A stretch of 64,000 bases of DNA, from positions 1-64,000 of the forward strand of contig CAZPBN010000004.1 of assembly GCA_964584935.1 (NCBI GenBank), written 5' to 3'. This document shows positions 55,028 through 63,709 of this stretch, in pieces (the stretch's first letter is position 1; each line of letters begins with the position of its first letter). A program made the translations under genes and the position numbers. This stretch comes from CAZPBN01 sp964584935 (GTDB lineage: Bacteria > Acidobacteriota > Aminicenantia > Aminicenantales > Aminicenantaceae). Below the pieces are notes generated by a model. The model searched no databases. It saw only the letters and a list, made by a program, of their open reading frames with translations, and was not told where the DNA came from.

Positions 55028-56326
55028 TCAACGTAACAAATTACGCTTTTTTGCCTCACTAATTAAATCCGCCCTGAATTTAGGATGGGCGATTTCGATC
55101 AAGGCTCCTGTCCTTTCCTGCAGATTTTTTCCGTGAAGGTAGGCAACTCCAAATTCTGTCACAATATACTTCACATCAGCTCGTGTGGTTACCACTCCTG
55201 CACCTTCTTTCAAAACAGGTGCAATCCGGGAGAGCTCTCCATTTTTTGCAGTGGAAGGAAGAGCTATTATAGGAAGACCGTTTTGGGAATGGGCTGCCCC
55301 TCTAATAAAATCCACCTGACCTCCAAAACCGCTATAAATATAGGTCCCAATGGAATCCGAACACACTTGTCCCGTAATATCCACTTCCACAGCAGAATTG
55401 ATGGCTACCATATTTTCATTTCGGGAAACATTAAAAGGATGATTCGTGTAATCTGTGGGATGAGCTTCAAATATTGGATTATTATGAGCAAACTCGTAGA
55501 GTTGCTTGGAACCTAACATAAAAGTCAAAATAACCTTATAAGGATGAAATGTCTTTCTTGCTCCGGTTATAAGATTTTTCTCTATGGCTTCCATAACTCC
55601 ATCTGAAACCATCTCTGTATGAATTCCCAGGTCTCTTCGTGATTCTAAAGCATGAAGCACTGCATCGGGAATGCCTCCAATTCCCAATTGAAGAGTCGCA
55701 CCATCTTCTATCAATTCGGCAATAAAATTACCTATTTTTTTTTCCACATCAGTAGCAGGTCTTTTTTCTAGTTCAGGTAAATCCATAGACATCTCAACAA
55801 TTTTATCAACATGGGAAACATGAATAAAAGAATCACCAAGAACTCGCGGCATTTTATCATTAATCTGCGCTATGACAATTTTGGCGGTTTCGGCAGCTGC
55901 CTTTGAAGCCATAACTTCAACTCCAAAACTCATAAATCCATGTTCATCAGGAGGAGAAAGATGGAGCATGGCAACATCAATAGGCATCTGATCAGAATAA
56001 AAAAGAGCTGGGATTTGATGTAAAAATATTGGAATATAATCAGCTCTTCCTTCATTAATCGCTTGACGGTCAGCAGGGCCTACGAAAAGTGAATTATGGC
56101 GAAAATGTTTTTCCATTTCCGGTGTGGATAGGGGGTCTTCTCCTATGAGAAGAACGTGGACAAGTTCAACTCCTTCCAGTTCATCCTTTCTTTCTGCCAG
56201 TTTCTTCATCAAATAAAAAGGAGTTGCCGCGTTTCCGCTTATATAAACTCGATCGTGACTCTTTATTTCTGATACAGCTTCCTCTGCACTCACTTTTTTA
56301 TTTTTAAATTCATCCACCCAAGGCAT
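55028..56326 (-). CDS. Acetyl-CoA hydrolase/transferase family CoA-transferase (4-hydroxybutyrate/butyrate type)
   Basis: A 432-residue family I-like CoA-transferase moving CoA between carboxylic acids. It has the N-terminal DRVYISGNAATPFYLMKKL, LHLSPPDEHGFMSFG, LQLGIGGIPDAVL, the likely thioester-forming Glu in INSAVEVDITGQV, and the GFGGQVDFIRGAAHSQNG motif near the C-terminus. The pattern matches 4-hydroxybutyrate or butyryl-CoA:acetate transferases more than acetyl-CoA hydrolases. ATG 56326 with GGAGG nearby is preferred to the TTG one codon earlier. It follows nfnB on the same strand, linking the redox block to acyl-CoA fermentation. Confidence 0.85.
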   Translation of the reverse strand: MPWVDEFKNKKVSAEEAVSEIKSHDRVYISGNAATPFYLMKKLAERKDELEGVELVHVLLIGEDPLSTPEMEKHFRHNSLFVGPADRQAINEGRADYIPIFLHQIPALFYSDQMPIDVAMLHLSPPDEHGFMSFGVEVMASKAAAETAKIVIAQINDKMPRVLGDSFIHVSHVDKIVEMSMDLPELEKRPATDVEKKIGNFIAELIEDGATLQLGIGGIPDAVLHALESRRDLGIHTEMVSDGVMEAIEKNLITGARKTFHPYKVILTFMLGSKQLYEFAHNNPIFEAHPTDYTNHPFNVSRNENMVAINSAVEVDITGQVCSDSIGTYIYSGFGGQVDFIRGAAHSQNGLPIIALPSTAKNGELSRIAPVLKEGAGVVTTRADVKYIVTEFGVAYLHGKNLQERTGALIEIAHPKFRADLISEAKKRNLLR

Positions 56327-56398
56327 CAATATCCTCCATTAATTGGCGTTCCTTCATTTATCTCTGATGCTATTCTTCCTTTTTCAATTGATAATATC

Positions 56399-57898
56399 TT
56401 ACCCTTTAGCTCTTAAAAATTTATCCATTTCCTCTGCAGCAATTCTTCCATCACCCATAGCCAATATCACCGTCGCTCCTCCCCTGATGATATCCCCTCC
56501 AGCAAAAACACCTTCCATATTGGTCTTCATTGTATTCCAATCCACTTCGATATTCCCCCATTTCCCTGTTTTAATCTGAGGATTCGTTTGTGAAATCAAG
56601 GGATTTGGACTATTTCCAATGGCTACCACAGCCATATCTATATCCATTATGAATTCAGAGCCCTCTACAGGTACTGGCCGACGTCTCCCTGAATCATCGG
56701 GTTCACCCAGTTCCATTTTCAGGCATTCCATCGCTTTAACAGTACCTTTATCATCTCCAATAAACCTCTTGGGAGTGGTTAAAAAATGAAATTCAATAGA
56801 CTCCTCTTCAGCATGATGCACTTCTTCTTCTCTCGCTGGCATTTCAGCTCTGGAACGGCGGTAAACGATCGCTGATATTTCTGCTCCCAACCTTTTTGCT
56901 GTCCGTACAGAATCTATGGCAACATTTCCTCCCCCCAGAACAGCCACTCTTTTCCCTCTCAATACAGGGGTATCATATTCAGGAAATTTGTATGCTTTCA
57001 TAAGATTCACTCTGCTTAAATATTCATTTGCCGAATAGATTCCAATCAGGTTTTCCCCTGGAATTCTCATAAATCTTGGTAATCCGGCACCGGTCCCAAT
57101 AAAAAATGTTTCATATCCGTCATCTCTCAGTTCCTTGAACGTGGCTGTTAAACCCACGATAAAATTTGTTTTTATTTCTACTCCTAATTTCTTAAGATAA
57201 TCAACCTCGGCTTTTAAAATGTTTTTGGGTAATCTGAATTCCGGAATTCCATAAACAAGGACTCCCCCTTCAACATGAAGCGCTTCAAAAATTGTAACCT
57301 GATGGCCTTTTTTCGACAGTTCTCCGGCAACAGTAAGACCTGCGGGGCCTGCGCCAATAACAGCCACTTTATGACCGGTGGAATGAGGGATTTTTGGAAT
57401 ATGGACTTTTTTATTCAATCTTTCGTAATCTGAAATAAATCTTTCCAAATTTCCTATTGCCACTGGAACTCCAGAGGCTTTGTTCAAATTACAGGTTTCT
57501 TCGCACTGAGTCTCCTGAGGACAAACTCTCCCACAAATGGCAGGAAGACTATTTGTTTTCTTAATACTCCGGGCTCCGTTAACGAAATCTCCTTTTTCAA
57601 TGAATTTTATAAAAGTCGGTATATCGATTCCCACCGGACATCCCAGGACACACTTTGGATTGGCACAATCAAGACATCTCATGGCTTCCTTCTGAGCCAG
57701 CTCAACCATCAAACCGAGATTGACTTCATCAAAATCACAATTTCTCACTTCCGGATTCCGTTCCGGCATTTTCTGGCGTGGAATTTTCATTCTCTCTTTC
57801 ACAGGAACAGCTTTACGCAATTCCTTACGCCATTCTTTATTATATTCTGATTTGAGCCTTTCCTTGAGTTTATCATGCATTTTTTTTGTTTCAGCCAT
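56399..57898 (-). CDS. nfnB: NfnB-like NADPH-dependent glutamate-synthase-small-subunit-type flavoprotein
   Basis: A 499-residue FAD/iron-sulfur protein of the GltD family. Two [4Fe-4S] clusters are supplied by Cys75, 78, 83, 87 (CLDCANPKCVLGC) and Cys122, 126, 132, 136 (CGRVCPQETQCEETC). FAD binding is at GAGPAGLT (183-190) and NADPH binding at GGGNVAIDSVRTAKRLG. Because the gene directly follows an NfnA-type subunit, I read it as the large subunit of NADH-dependent ferredoxin:NADP+ oxidoreductase (Nfn), an electron-bifurcating enzyme. A glutamate synthase small subunit is the alternative, but no large subunit is nearby. Confidence 0.85.
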   Translation of the reverse strand: MAETKKMHDKLKERLKSEYNKEWRKELRKAVPVKERMKIPRQKMPERNPEVRNCDFDEVNLGLMVELAQKEAMRCLDCANPKCVLGCPVGIDIPTFIKFIEKGDFVNGARSIKKTNSLPAICGRVCPQETQCEETCNLNKASGVPVAIGNLERFISDYERLNKKVHIPKIPHSTGHKVAVIGAGPAGLTVAGELSKKGHQVTIFEALHVEGGVLVYGIPEFRLPKNILKAEVDYLKKLGVEIKTNFIVGLTATFKELRDDGYETFFIGTGAGLPRFMRIPGENLIGIYSANEYLSRVNLMKAYKFPEYDTPVLRGKRVAVLGGGNVAIDSVRTAKRLGAEISAIVYRRSRAEMPAREEEVHHAEEESIEFHFLTTPKRFIGDDKGTVKAMECLKMELGEPDDSGRRRPVPVEGSEFIMDIDMAVVAIGNSPNPLISQTNPQIKTGKWGNIEVDWNTMKTNMEGVFAGGDIIRGGATVILAMGDGRIAAEEMDKFLRAKG

Positions 57899-57922
57899 TA
57901 TTTTCTCTTTTAACTTATAGTC

Positions 57923-58756
57923 CTATGGGAAATTATTATCTTCCCAGTAACACAATGACTGGGTTTCATCCTTAAAGTAAGATTTTCTTCTCATGAACAA
58001 TTCTTCCCAGTCTACTGAGTGGCCATCGAAATCTGGGCCATCAACGCAAGCAAATTTGGTCTTCCCCCCCACCGTGACTCGACAGGCGCCACACATTCCT
58101 GTCCCATCCACCATTATAGGATTCAAACTCACAGTGGTCTTAATTCCATATGGTTTCGTTTCCCTTGAACATGAATACATCAAATAGGTGCATCCGATTG
58201 AAAAAACATGGTCAATTTTTTTTTCTTTCTTAATGATTTCCTTCAATACTTTGGGAATATAATCCTTACAATTAAAATAGCTATCCCGCGAAGAAATAAA
58301 ATATTTATCACTTAGGGATTTCAATTTGTCTTCCCAATAAAGCAGGTAATGAGCTTTAACATCGACCAGAGTAATTATTTTATTACCAGCTTTTTTTAAA
58401 GCCCGGAGTACCGGAAAAATACCTCCTATTCCGTAGCAGCCACACGCACATAAAACAGTTCCATATTTTTTTATCTCTGTAGATTTCCCTAACGGCCCGA
58501 CAAAGACAGGGACGTCATCGCCTGCCTTCAAAAATGATAACTTGTGGGTGGAAGTTCCAACAACCATAAAAACAGATGTGATCGAGCCTTTTTCTCTATC
58601 CCAATCCGCAATAGTCAAGGGGACTCTTTCTCCTTTTTCATCGGGCATGATGATAACAAACTGTCCTGGTTGGCATTTTGAAGCAATTTCAGGAGCTTCA
58701 ACTTCAATCAGATAAATATTGGGAACTAATTTTTCTTTTCTCAGTATTTTATTCAT
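57923..58756 (-). CDS. nfnA: NfnA-like sulfide/dihydroorotate dehydrogenase-type FAD/NAD-binding subunit
   Basis: A 277-residue ferredoxin-NADP reductase-fold protein. FAD is bound by GQFVIIMPDEKGERVPLTIAD and NAD by the GCYGIGGIFPVLRAL region; a [2Fe-2S] cluster is provided by the C-terminal GMCGACRVTVGG and KFACVDGPDFDGH segment. This is the NfnA (SudB/PyrK-like) subunit that pairs with NfnB. The ATG overlaps the NuoG-like stop by one base (TGATG), so production is coupled to the Nuo genes. NfnB follows after 24 bases. Confidence 0.85.
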   Translation of the reverse strand: MNKILRKEKLVPNIYLIEVEAPEIASKCQPGQFVIIMPDEKGERVPLTIADWDREKGSITSVFMVVGTSTHKLSFLKAGDDVPVFVGPLGKSTEIKKYGTVLCACGCYGIGGIFPVLRALKKAGNKIITLVDVKAHYLLYWEDKLKSLSDKYFISSRDSYFNCKDYIPKVLKEIIKKEKKIDHVFSIGCTYLMYSCSRETKPYGIKTTVSLNPIMVDGTGMCGACRVTVGGKTKFACVDGPDFDGHSVDWEELFMRRKSYFKDETQSLCYWEDNNFP

Positions 58757-61320
58757 CAATTTCCTCTTCTTATCTTACATGGAATTCTTCTTATTGATTT
58801 TGATTTCTGAGAAATTTTATTAATAATAGAGAGAAAGGAAACACCATAATCACAATCCCATGATAAAGTTGCTTTTACATAGCCTCTGAAAATCAAATCT
58901 GTAATTTTCAGAAAACCATTGATTTTTCCATACGGAGATTCCACTTTTACTTGTTCTCCATCTTCCAAACCCATTTTTTCAGCATCTTCAGAGGATAATT
59001 TTATCCACATCAAGTCCCTGACTCTCTCTAATTTCTTGTTATGTTTTGATAGATCCAAACTTTTGTAGTAATCATAATTGTATTCAATCCATAGATAAAA
59101 CGGGTATTTTTTATCTCTCGTCTCTTTCATGGTTTTCACTGGAATAGGGATAAATCGTTCATCACCTCTTTCTTCTTCCTTAAGAAAAATCTGATCATTT
59201 TTTTTCATTGCAGGGTAGGAGACTTCTACAAAATTCGTTATTTTTTTTCTTATTTCTTTTAAGATCTGGGAGGGATTTTTATAAGTGAATTCTTTGTTTC
59301 CCATTTTCTTTGCTATTTCTGAAATAATCCACCAACCCGGCTTAGAATCTCCTAAAGGATCGGATGCTTTCCCAAATCTTTGAGCTCTCCCTTCAGTATT
59401 CACATAAGTTCCTTCCTCTTCTGAAAAGATTGCTGATGGTAATACCACATCTGCATGTTTCATGTTTTCATTAATATAACTATCCTGTACAAGTAAAAAT
59501 TCAGGCTTTTTTTCGTTTAAAACAGGAAAATGCCCGGATAAATAAAGAGCTTTTATATTTCTTTTCAACACAGAATCGAATATTTCATCGATTCTGGCTT
59601 CTTCAGTTTGAAAATAACTCTGTATCTCCAAGGTTCCTCTTGAATTGTTTTCCCGAGCTAAAGGATAAATTTTGGCTTGGCTCAATAAAGAAAAATTCCA
59701 AAGACTTATCAAATCATCTTTCAACGCATTTATTAGAATCCCATCCCCTCTGAAAAGAATCGCTTTGGGACTATCATTCAATAATATATTTAAACTCCTA
59801 TCTAACTCTTCTTCTTTAATTCCGGTGGCTTCACTTACTCTGGAAATATCAATGTTTTCTAGAGATTTCAAAAAAGAATCGAACCCTTCTATTTCAGCAA
59901 AACTCTCTATACAATCATCTGAAAGAATGATTTTAGAAAAATAATCAAACACCAGAGCTTCACTTCCCGGTTTGATCCTAAGCCAGGAAGAAGCAAATCT
60001 ATTGATAAAGGAATCCCCTGGACTTATAACAAGGAGCCTGGCTCCCTTTTGAACCGCTTTCTTTATTTCAATCCATATTAAAGGATGAGAAATATGAATA
60101 TCATCATCTAAAAGGACAATGGTTTTCATATGAGAAATGCTCCGGATATCAAAATTGAAATCAAAAGGAAGAGATTTTTCCCTCATCAAATCTCTAAAAA
60201 CTTTAAAAGGAGAAATGCTGACAGAACTGTTTATCTGATTTGTTTTCAATCCCTCTTTAGCAAATTTTTGGAAAACATAATTTTCCTCACAACTCATTTG
60301 AGAAGAAACCATCATCGCTGTTTCCTTTCCCTTGTATATTTTCATCTTTTGAGAAACAAACTCAATGGCTTCTTTCCAGCTCACTTCCTCAAGCTTGTTT
60401 TTCCTCCTAATAAGAGGTTTACAAATTCTTTGAGATTCATCATCGAGGTCCCTTATTATAAAACGCCCTTTCACACATGCCTGCCCCAGATTCACGGGTC
60501 CTTTTTCGGATGGAGCGGAACTATAAATTTTCTTTCCTTCAAGCTTCAATTCCAATTGACATCCCATTCCACAGAGAGGACAAATGGTCTCCACAACATT
60601 ATCAGGACGAGCTTTATATTTGACAGCTCTCTCAACCAGAGCACCTGTTGGACAGACATCCACACAAGCCCCGCAGAACTGACATCCTGATTCCAATAAT
60701 GGTTTGTCAAATACAGTTCCCACAATGGTTTGAGAACCCCTGTGGGTGAAAGAAATGGCTGAAGCCCCTCTTACTTCGTGGCAAATTCTGACACATTTTC
60801 CGCACAGAATGCACAAATTATAATTCCGTTCTATGAATAGATCATTGTTTTCGATTTCGTATCCTCTATATATAGAGGGGAATTCCACTTTTTTAAGATT
60901 CAGTGATTCGACAACTTCTTGAAGTTCACATGTTCCATTGTTCGAACAGAACACACAACCAATCACTTCTCTGGCTTTTCTGATCGTTGATTTATATTCA
61001 TCGCAGTTTTCTTTCTCATCACAAATCAGGCAGGCATTGGGATGCTCAGAAAGGATAAGACTTAAAATCTGACGCCTGATCTTATTGATGGTGGGAGTAT
61101 TTGTCTTTATTTCCATTCCATCTTCAATATAGGTGCTGCAGGAAGGCAGAAGACCTTTTTTGCCTTTAACAGAAACAAGACAAAGCCTGCATCCTGAAAA
61201 AGGGATTAAGCTTTTATGGTGGCAAAGAGAAGGAATATTTATGTTATTTTCTTTTGCTATCTCCAGTATAGTCTTTTTCTCTTTCGCTTCAATCTTTTTT
61301 CCATCAATAATAATATTCAT
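58756..61320 (-). CDS. NuoG/FdhA-like molybdopterin-oxidoreductase-fold iron-sulfur subunit lacking the formate dehydrogenase active site
   Basis: An 854-residue electron-transfer subunit. In order: a [2Fe-2S] domain (SLCHHKSLIPFSGCRLC), the His-Cys cluster region (HPNACLICDEKENC), two ferredoxin clusters (CILCGKCVRIC and CQFCGACVDVCP), the Mopterin Fe4S domain (CPLCGMGCQL), and a bis-MGD fold to the C-terminus. Aligned with FdhF-type formate dehydrogenases, where EDNYVMQKFAR is followed by the catalytic Sec/Cys-His, this protein has EENYVFQKFAK followed by INSSVSISPF: Ser370-Pro371 replace Sec/Cys-His. Formate oxidation is therefore unlikely. Its ATG overlaps the nuoF stop by 4 bases. Confidence 0.85.
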   Translation of the reverse strand: MNIIIDGKKIEAKEKKTILEIAKENNINIPSLCHHKSLIPFSGCRLCLVSVKGKKGLLPSCSTYIEDGMEIKTNTPTINKIRRQILSLILSEHPNACLICDEKENCDEYKSTIRKAREVIGCVFCSNNGTCELQEVVESLNLKKVEFPSIYRGYEIENNDLFIERNYNLCILCGKCVRICHEVRGASAISFTHRGSQTIVGTVFDKPLLESGCQFCGACVDVCPTGALVERAVKYKARPDNVVETICPLCGMGCQLELKLEGKKIYSSAPSEKGPVNLGQACVKGRFIIRDLDDESQRICKPLIRRKNKLEEVSWKEAIEFVSQKMKIYKGKETAMMVSSQMSCEENYVFQKFAKEGLKTNQINSSVSISPFKVFRDLMREKSLPFDFNFDIRSISHMKTIVLLDDDIHISHPLIWIEIKKAVQKGARLLVISPGDSFINRFASSWLRIKPGSEALVFDYFSKIILSDDCIESFAEIEGFDSFLKSLENIDISRVSEATGIKEEELDRSLNILLNDSPKAILFRGDGILINALKDDLISLWNFSLLSQAKIYPLARENNSRGTLEIQSYFQTEEARIDEIFDSVLKRNIKALYLSGHFPVLNEKKPEFLLVQDSYINENMKHADVVLPSAIFSEEEGTYVNTEGRAQRFGKASDPLGDSKPGWWIISEIAKKMGNKEFTYKNPSQILKEIRKKITNFVEVSYPAMKKNDQIFLKEEERGDERFIPIPVKTMKETRDKKYPFYLWIEYNYDYYKSLDLSKHNKKLERVRDLMWIKLSSEDAEKMGLEDGEQVKVESPYGKINGFLKITDLIFRGYVKATLSWDCDYGVSFLSIINKISQKSKSIRRIPCKIRRGN

Positions 61321-63233
61321 TTACTTGCTCTTTCAGAAGAATCTTTTCTCAGAATTTTTTCTTTCTTATTTCCTGTATACTTAACCACAGCATTTACTTT
61401 TGGAGGACAGACATCCAAACAAGTCCCGCATTTTATGCACAATCCCTGGTCGATCACATGCACTTCTTTCCGGTTTCCACTTATAGCATCCACAGGACAA
61501 CTTTTCTTGCACAACAAGCAGCCCACACATTTTTCCGGTTCAATGTAATAAATGATTAAGTCTTTACAAGCAAGAGCGGGACACTTTTTTTCCCTTATAT
61601 GGGCTTCATATTCATGTCGAAAATACTTGAGGGTGGTTAATACCGGATTGGGTGCTGTTTGTCCCAGGCCGCATAAAGAAGCATTCTTTACAGTCTTGGC
61701 AAGTTCTTCCAGTTTATCTAAATCTTCTTCTTCCCCCTCCCCCCTGGTTATTCTTTCCAGGATATTAACCATCTGCTTGGTGCCGATACGGCAGGGCACA
61801 CATTTCCCGCAGGACTCTTCCTGGGTAAAATTGAGAAAATAACGGGCGACATCAACCATACAGGTGTCCTCATCCATAACAATCATTCCACCTGATCCCA
61901 TAATAGATCCGGCTTGGGAAAGAGTTTCATAATCAACTTGCAAATCCAGCATTTCTGCAGGAATGCATCCTCCCGAAGGGCCACCTGTCTGAATAGCTTT
62001 TATCTTTTTATCATTTTTTATTCCATCGCCAATATCAAAAATAATCTCATTAAGCTTTATTCCCATAGGAACTTCAACAAGACCGGTGTTTTTAATCATT
62101 CCCACTAATGAAAAAATTTTTGTTCCTTTGCTTTTTTTGGTCCCTATATTGGAGTACCACTCAGAACCTTTATTTATTATCAAAGGTACATTCGCCCAAG
62201 TTTCCACATTGTTAATATTTGTAGGTTTACCCCATAATCCACTCTCTGCAGGAAAAGGAGGCCGTTGTCTCGGAAAAGCTCTCCGTCCCTCAATCGAAGC
62301 CATCAAAGAGGTTTCCTCTCCGGAAACAAAAGCTCCAGCTCCCTCTACCACCTGAATATTGAATTCAAATTCAGAACCCACAATTGATTTTCCTAAAAAT
62401 CCATATTTTCTTGCTTGTTCAAGAGCCAAAGATATATGCTTCACTGCAAGAGGATATTCCATCCGAACATAAATGAAACCTTCTGAAGCACCTATAGCAT
62501 AGGCGCCTATAATCATCCCTTCTATGATACTATGAGGATTTCCCTCAAGCAGACTGCGGTCCATATATGCTCCCGGATCTCCTTCATCAGCATTGCAGAT
62601 AATATATTTAATCTCAGAATTTTTGTTCCTGCATATTTCCCATTTTAATCCAGTAGGGAATCCAGCTCCTCCTCTCCCTCGTAATCCTGAATTCTTAATA
62701 TCATTGATAACTTCTTCTGAAGTCATATTGAAAAAAACTTTGGAAAGTGCCTGGTATCCGTCGATGGCAATATAATCAGTAATATCTGTGGGATCAACTT
62801 TTAAATTGTTTTCAGTCAGAATTCGCTCTTGCTTTCTGTAAAAGGGAATTTCTTCCTGTTTCTCGATTCTGAGATCTTCTTTTTTATCTTGATAACATAA
62901 ATCATAAACAACCTTATCTTTTAATATGGATTGTTCAATGATTGTTGGTACATTTTTGGGCTCTAGGTTTTTATAGAATATTGCTTCCGGATAAATGATA
63001 ACATTGGGTTCTAATTCGCAAAAACCATGACAACCCGTAATTTTAATTGAAACCTTTTCACTGAGGTTCCTTTTCTCTATCTCCGATTCAAATGCTTCAA
63101 TGATTTTTTTAGAACCTCTTGCCTGCCCACAAGTTCCCGAAGATATCACTATCATTTTTTTATCCGGGGAATCCCGGGAAAGAATTTCTTTTTTCAATTC
63201 ATTCAATTGGTCTGGATAAGTTATTTTTTCCAT
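61317..63233 (-). CDS. nuoF: NuoF/HydB-like NADH-binding flavoprotein subunit
   Basis: A 638-residue subunit that oxidises or reduces NAD(H) through FMN. An N-terminal thioredoxin-like [2Fe-2S]-type domain shows Cys35, Cys68 and Cys72 (SSGTCGQARG, GCHGFC), one fewer than the usual four ligands. The FMN/NADH core has GRGGAGFPTGLKWE (from 186) and EDGDPGAYMDR-like ADEGDPGAYMDR; the N3-type cluster is ESCGKCVPCRIGTKQM. A C-terminal 2x[4Fe-4S] ferredoxin (CVGCLLCKKSCPVDA, CIKCGTCLDVCPP) is typical of HydB and NADP-reducing enzymes rather than of complex I NuoF. It lies 16 bases after nuoE. Confidence 0.9.
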   Translation of the reverse strand: MEKITYPDQLNELKKEILSRDSPDKKMIVISSGTCGQARGSKKIIEAFESEIEKRNLSEKVSIKITGCHGFCELEPNVIIYPEAIFYKNLEPKNVPTIIEQSILKDKVVYDLCYQDKKEDLRIEKQEEIPFYRKQERILTENNLKVDPTDITDYIAIDGYQALSKVFFNMTSEEVINDIKNSGLRGRGGAGFPTGLKWEICRNKNSEIKYIICNADEGDPGAYMDRSLLEGNPHSIIEGMIIGAYAIGASEGFIYVRMEYPLAVKHISLALEQARKYGFLGKSIVGSEFEFNIQVVEGAGAFVSGEETSLMASIEGRRAFPRQRPPFPAESGLWGKPTNINNVETWANVPLIINKGSEWYSNIGTKKSKGTKIFSLVGMIKNTGLVEVPMGIKLNEIIFDIGDGIKNDKKIKAIQTGGPSGGCIPAEMLDLQVDYETLSQAGSIMGSGGMIVMDEDTCMVDVARYFLNFTQEESCGKCVPCRIGTKQMVNILERITRGEGEEEDLDKLEELAKTVKNASLCGLGQTAPNPVLTTLKYFRHEYEAHIREKKCPALACKDLIIYYIEPEKCVGCLLCKKSCPVDAISGNRKEVHVIDQGLCIKCGTCLDVCPPKVNAVVKYTGNKKEKILRKDSSERASK

Positions 63234-63249
63234 TTCTTTCTATTATTGA

Positions 63250-63693
63250 TCACCTATGCTCATTTATAATTTTATCCACTTTGTTGATGTCAACATGAGA
63301 ATAGTATTCATCATTGACAACAACAACCGGTCCGATCGCACAACAACCCAGGCAATTCACTGTTTCAAGTGTAAATTTCTTATCAGGAGTTGTTTGATCA
63401 ACCTTTATGTCTAATTCTCTCTCCATTTCTTCCACAATATGAGGTGCTCCCCGAACGTGACAGGCTGTTCCCATGCACACTTTGACAATGTTTTTTCCTC
63501 TTGGTTCCAAATTAAATGCATTATAAAAAGTAAGGACTCCAAATATCTCACTCTCTGATATCTGGAGATGTTTTGAAATAGTGGAAACACTTTCAGGAGG
63601 AATATACCCGTACTTCAACTGAACTTTATGAAGGATATGAATCAATTCCTTTTGTTCACCAGTAAACTCATCGAGAATTTCTTTCATACTCAT
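63250..63693 (-). CDS. nuoE: NuoE/HydA-gamma-like [2Fe-2S] subunit
   Basis: A 147-residue thioredoxin-fold subunit. A helical N-terminus (LIHILHKVQLKYGYIPPESV, SEIFGVLTFYNAF) precedes the [2Fe-2S] site with Cys73, Cys78 (CMGTAC) and Cys114, Cys118 (CLGCC), matching the family spacing. ATG 63693 and ATG 63687 are both possible; the second has better distance to the GGAG site. It is the first Nuo gene of the block and is 16 bases after the alanine dehydrogenase stop, so the transcript probably starts further upstream, outside the window. Confidence 0.92.
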   Translation of the reverse strand: MSMKEILDEFTGEQKELIHILHKVQLKYGYIPPESVSTISKHLQISESEIFGVLTFYNAFNLEPRGKNIVKVCMGTACHVRGAPHIVEEMERELDIKVDQTTPDKKFTLETVNCLGCCAIGPVVVVNDEYYSHVDINKVDKIINEHR

Positions 63694-63709
63694 TCACTCC
63701 TTATCTCCA

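Noticed and set aside
58756..61320. Formate dehydrogenase, possibly selenocysteine-containing
   Set aside because: No in-frame TGA exists at the active site, and the Sec/Cys-His pair is replaced by Ser-Pro.
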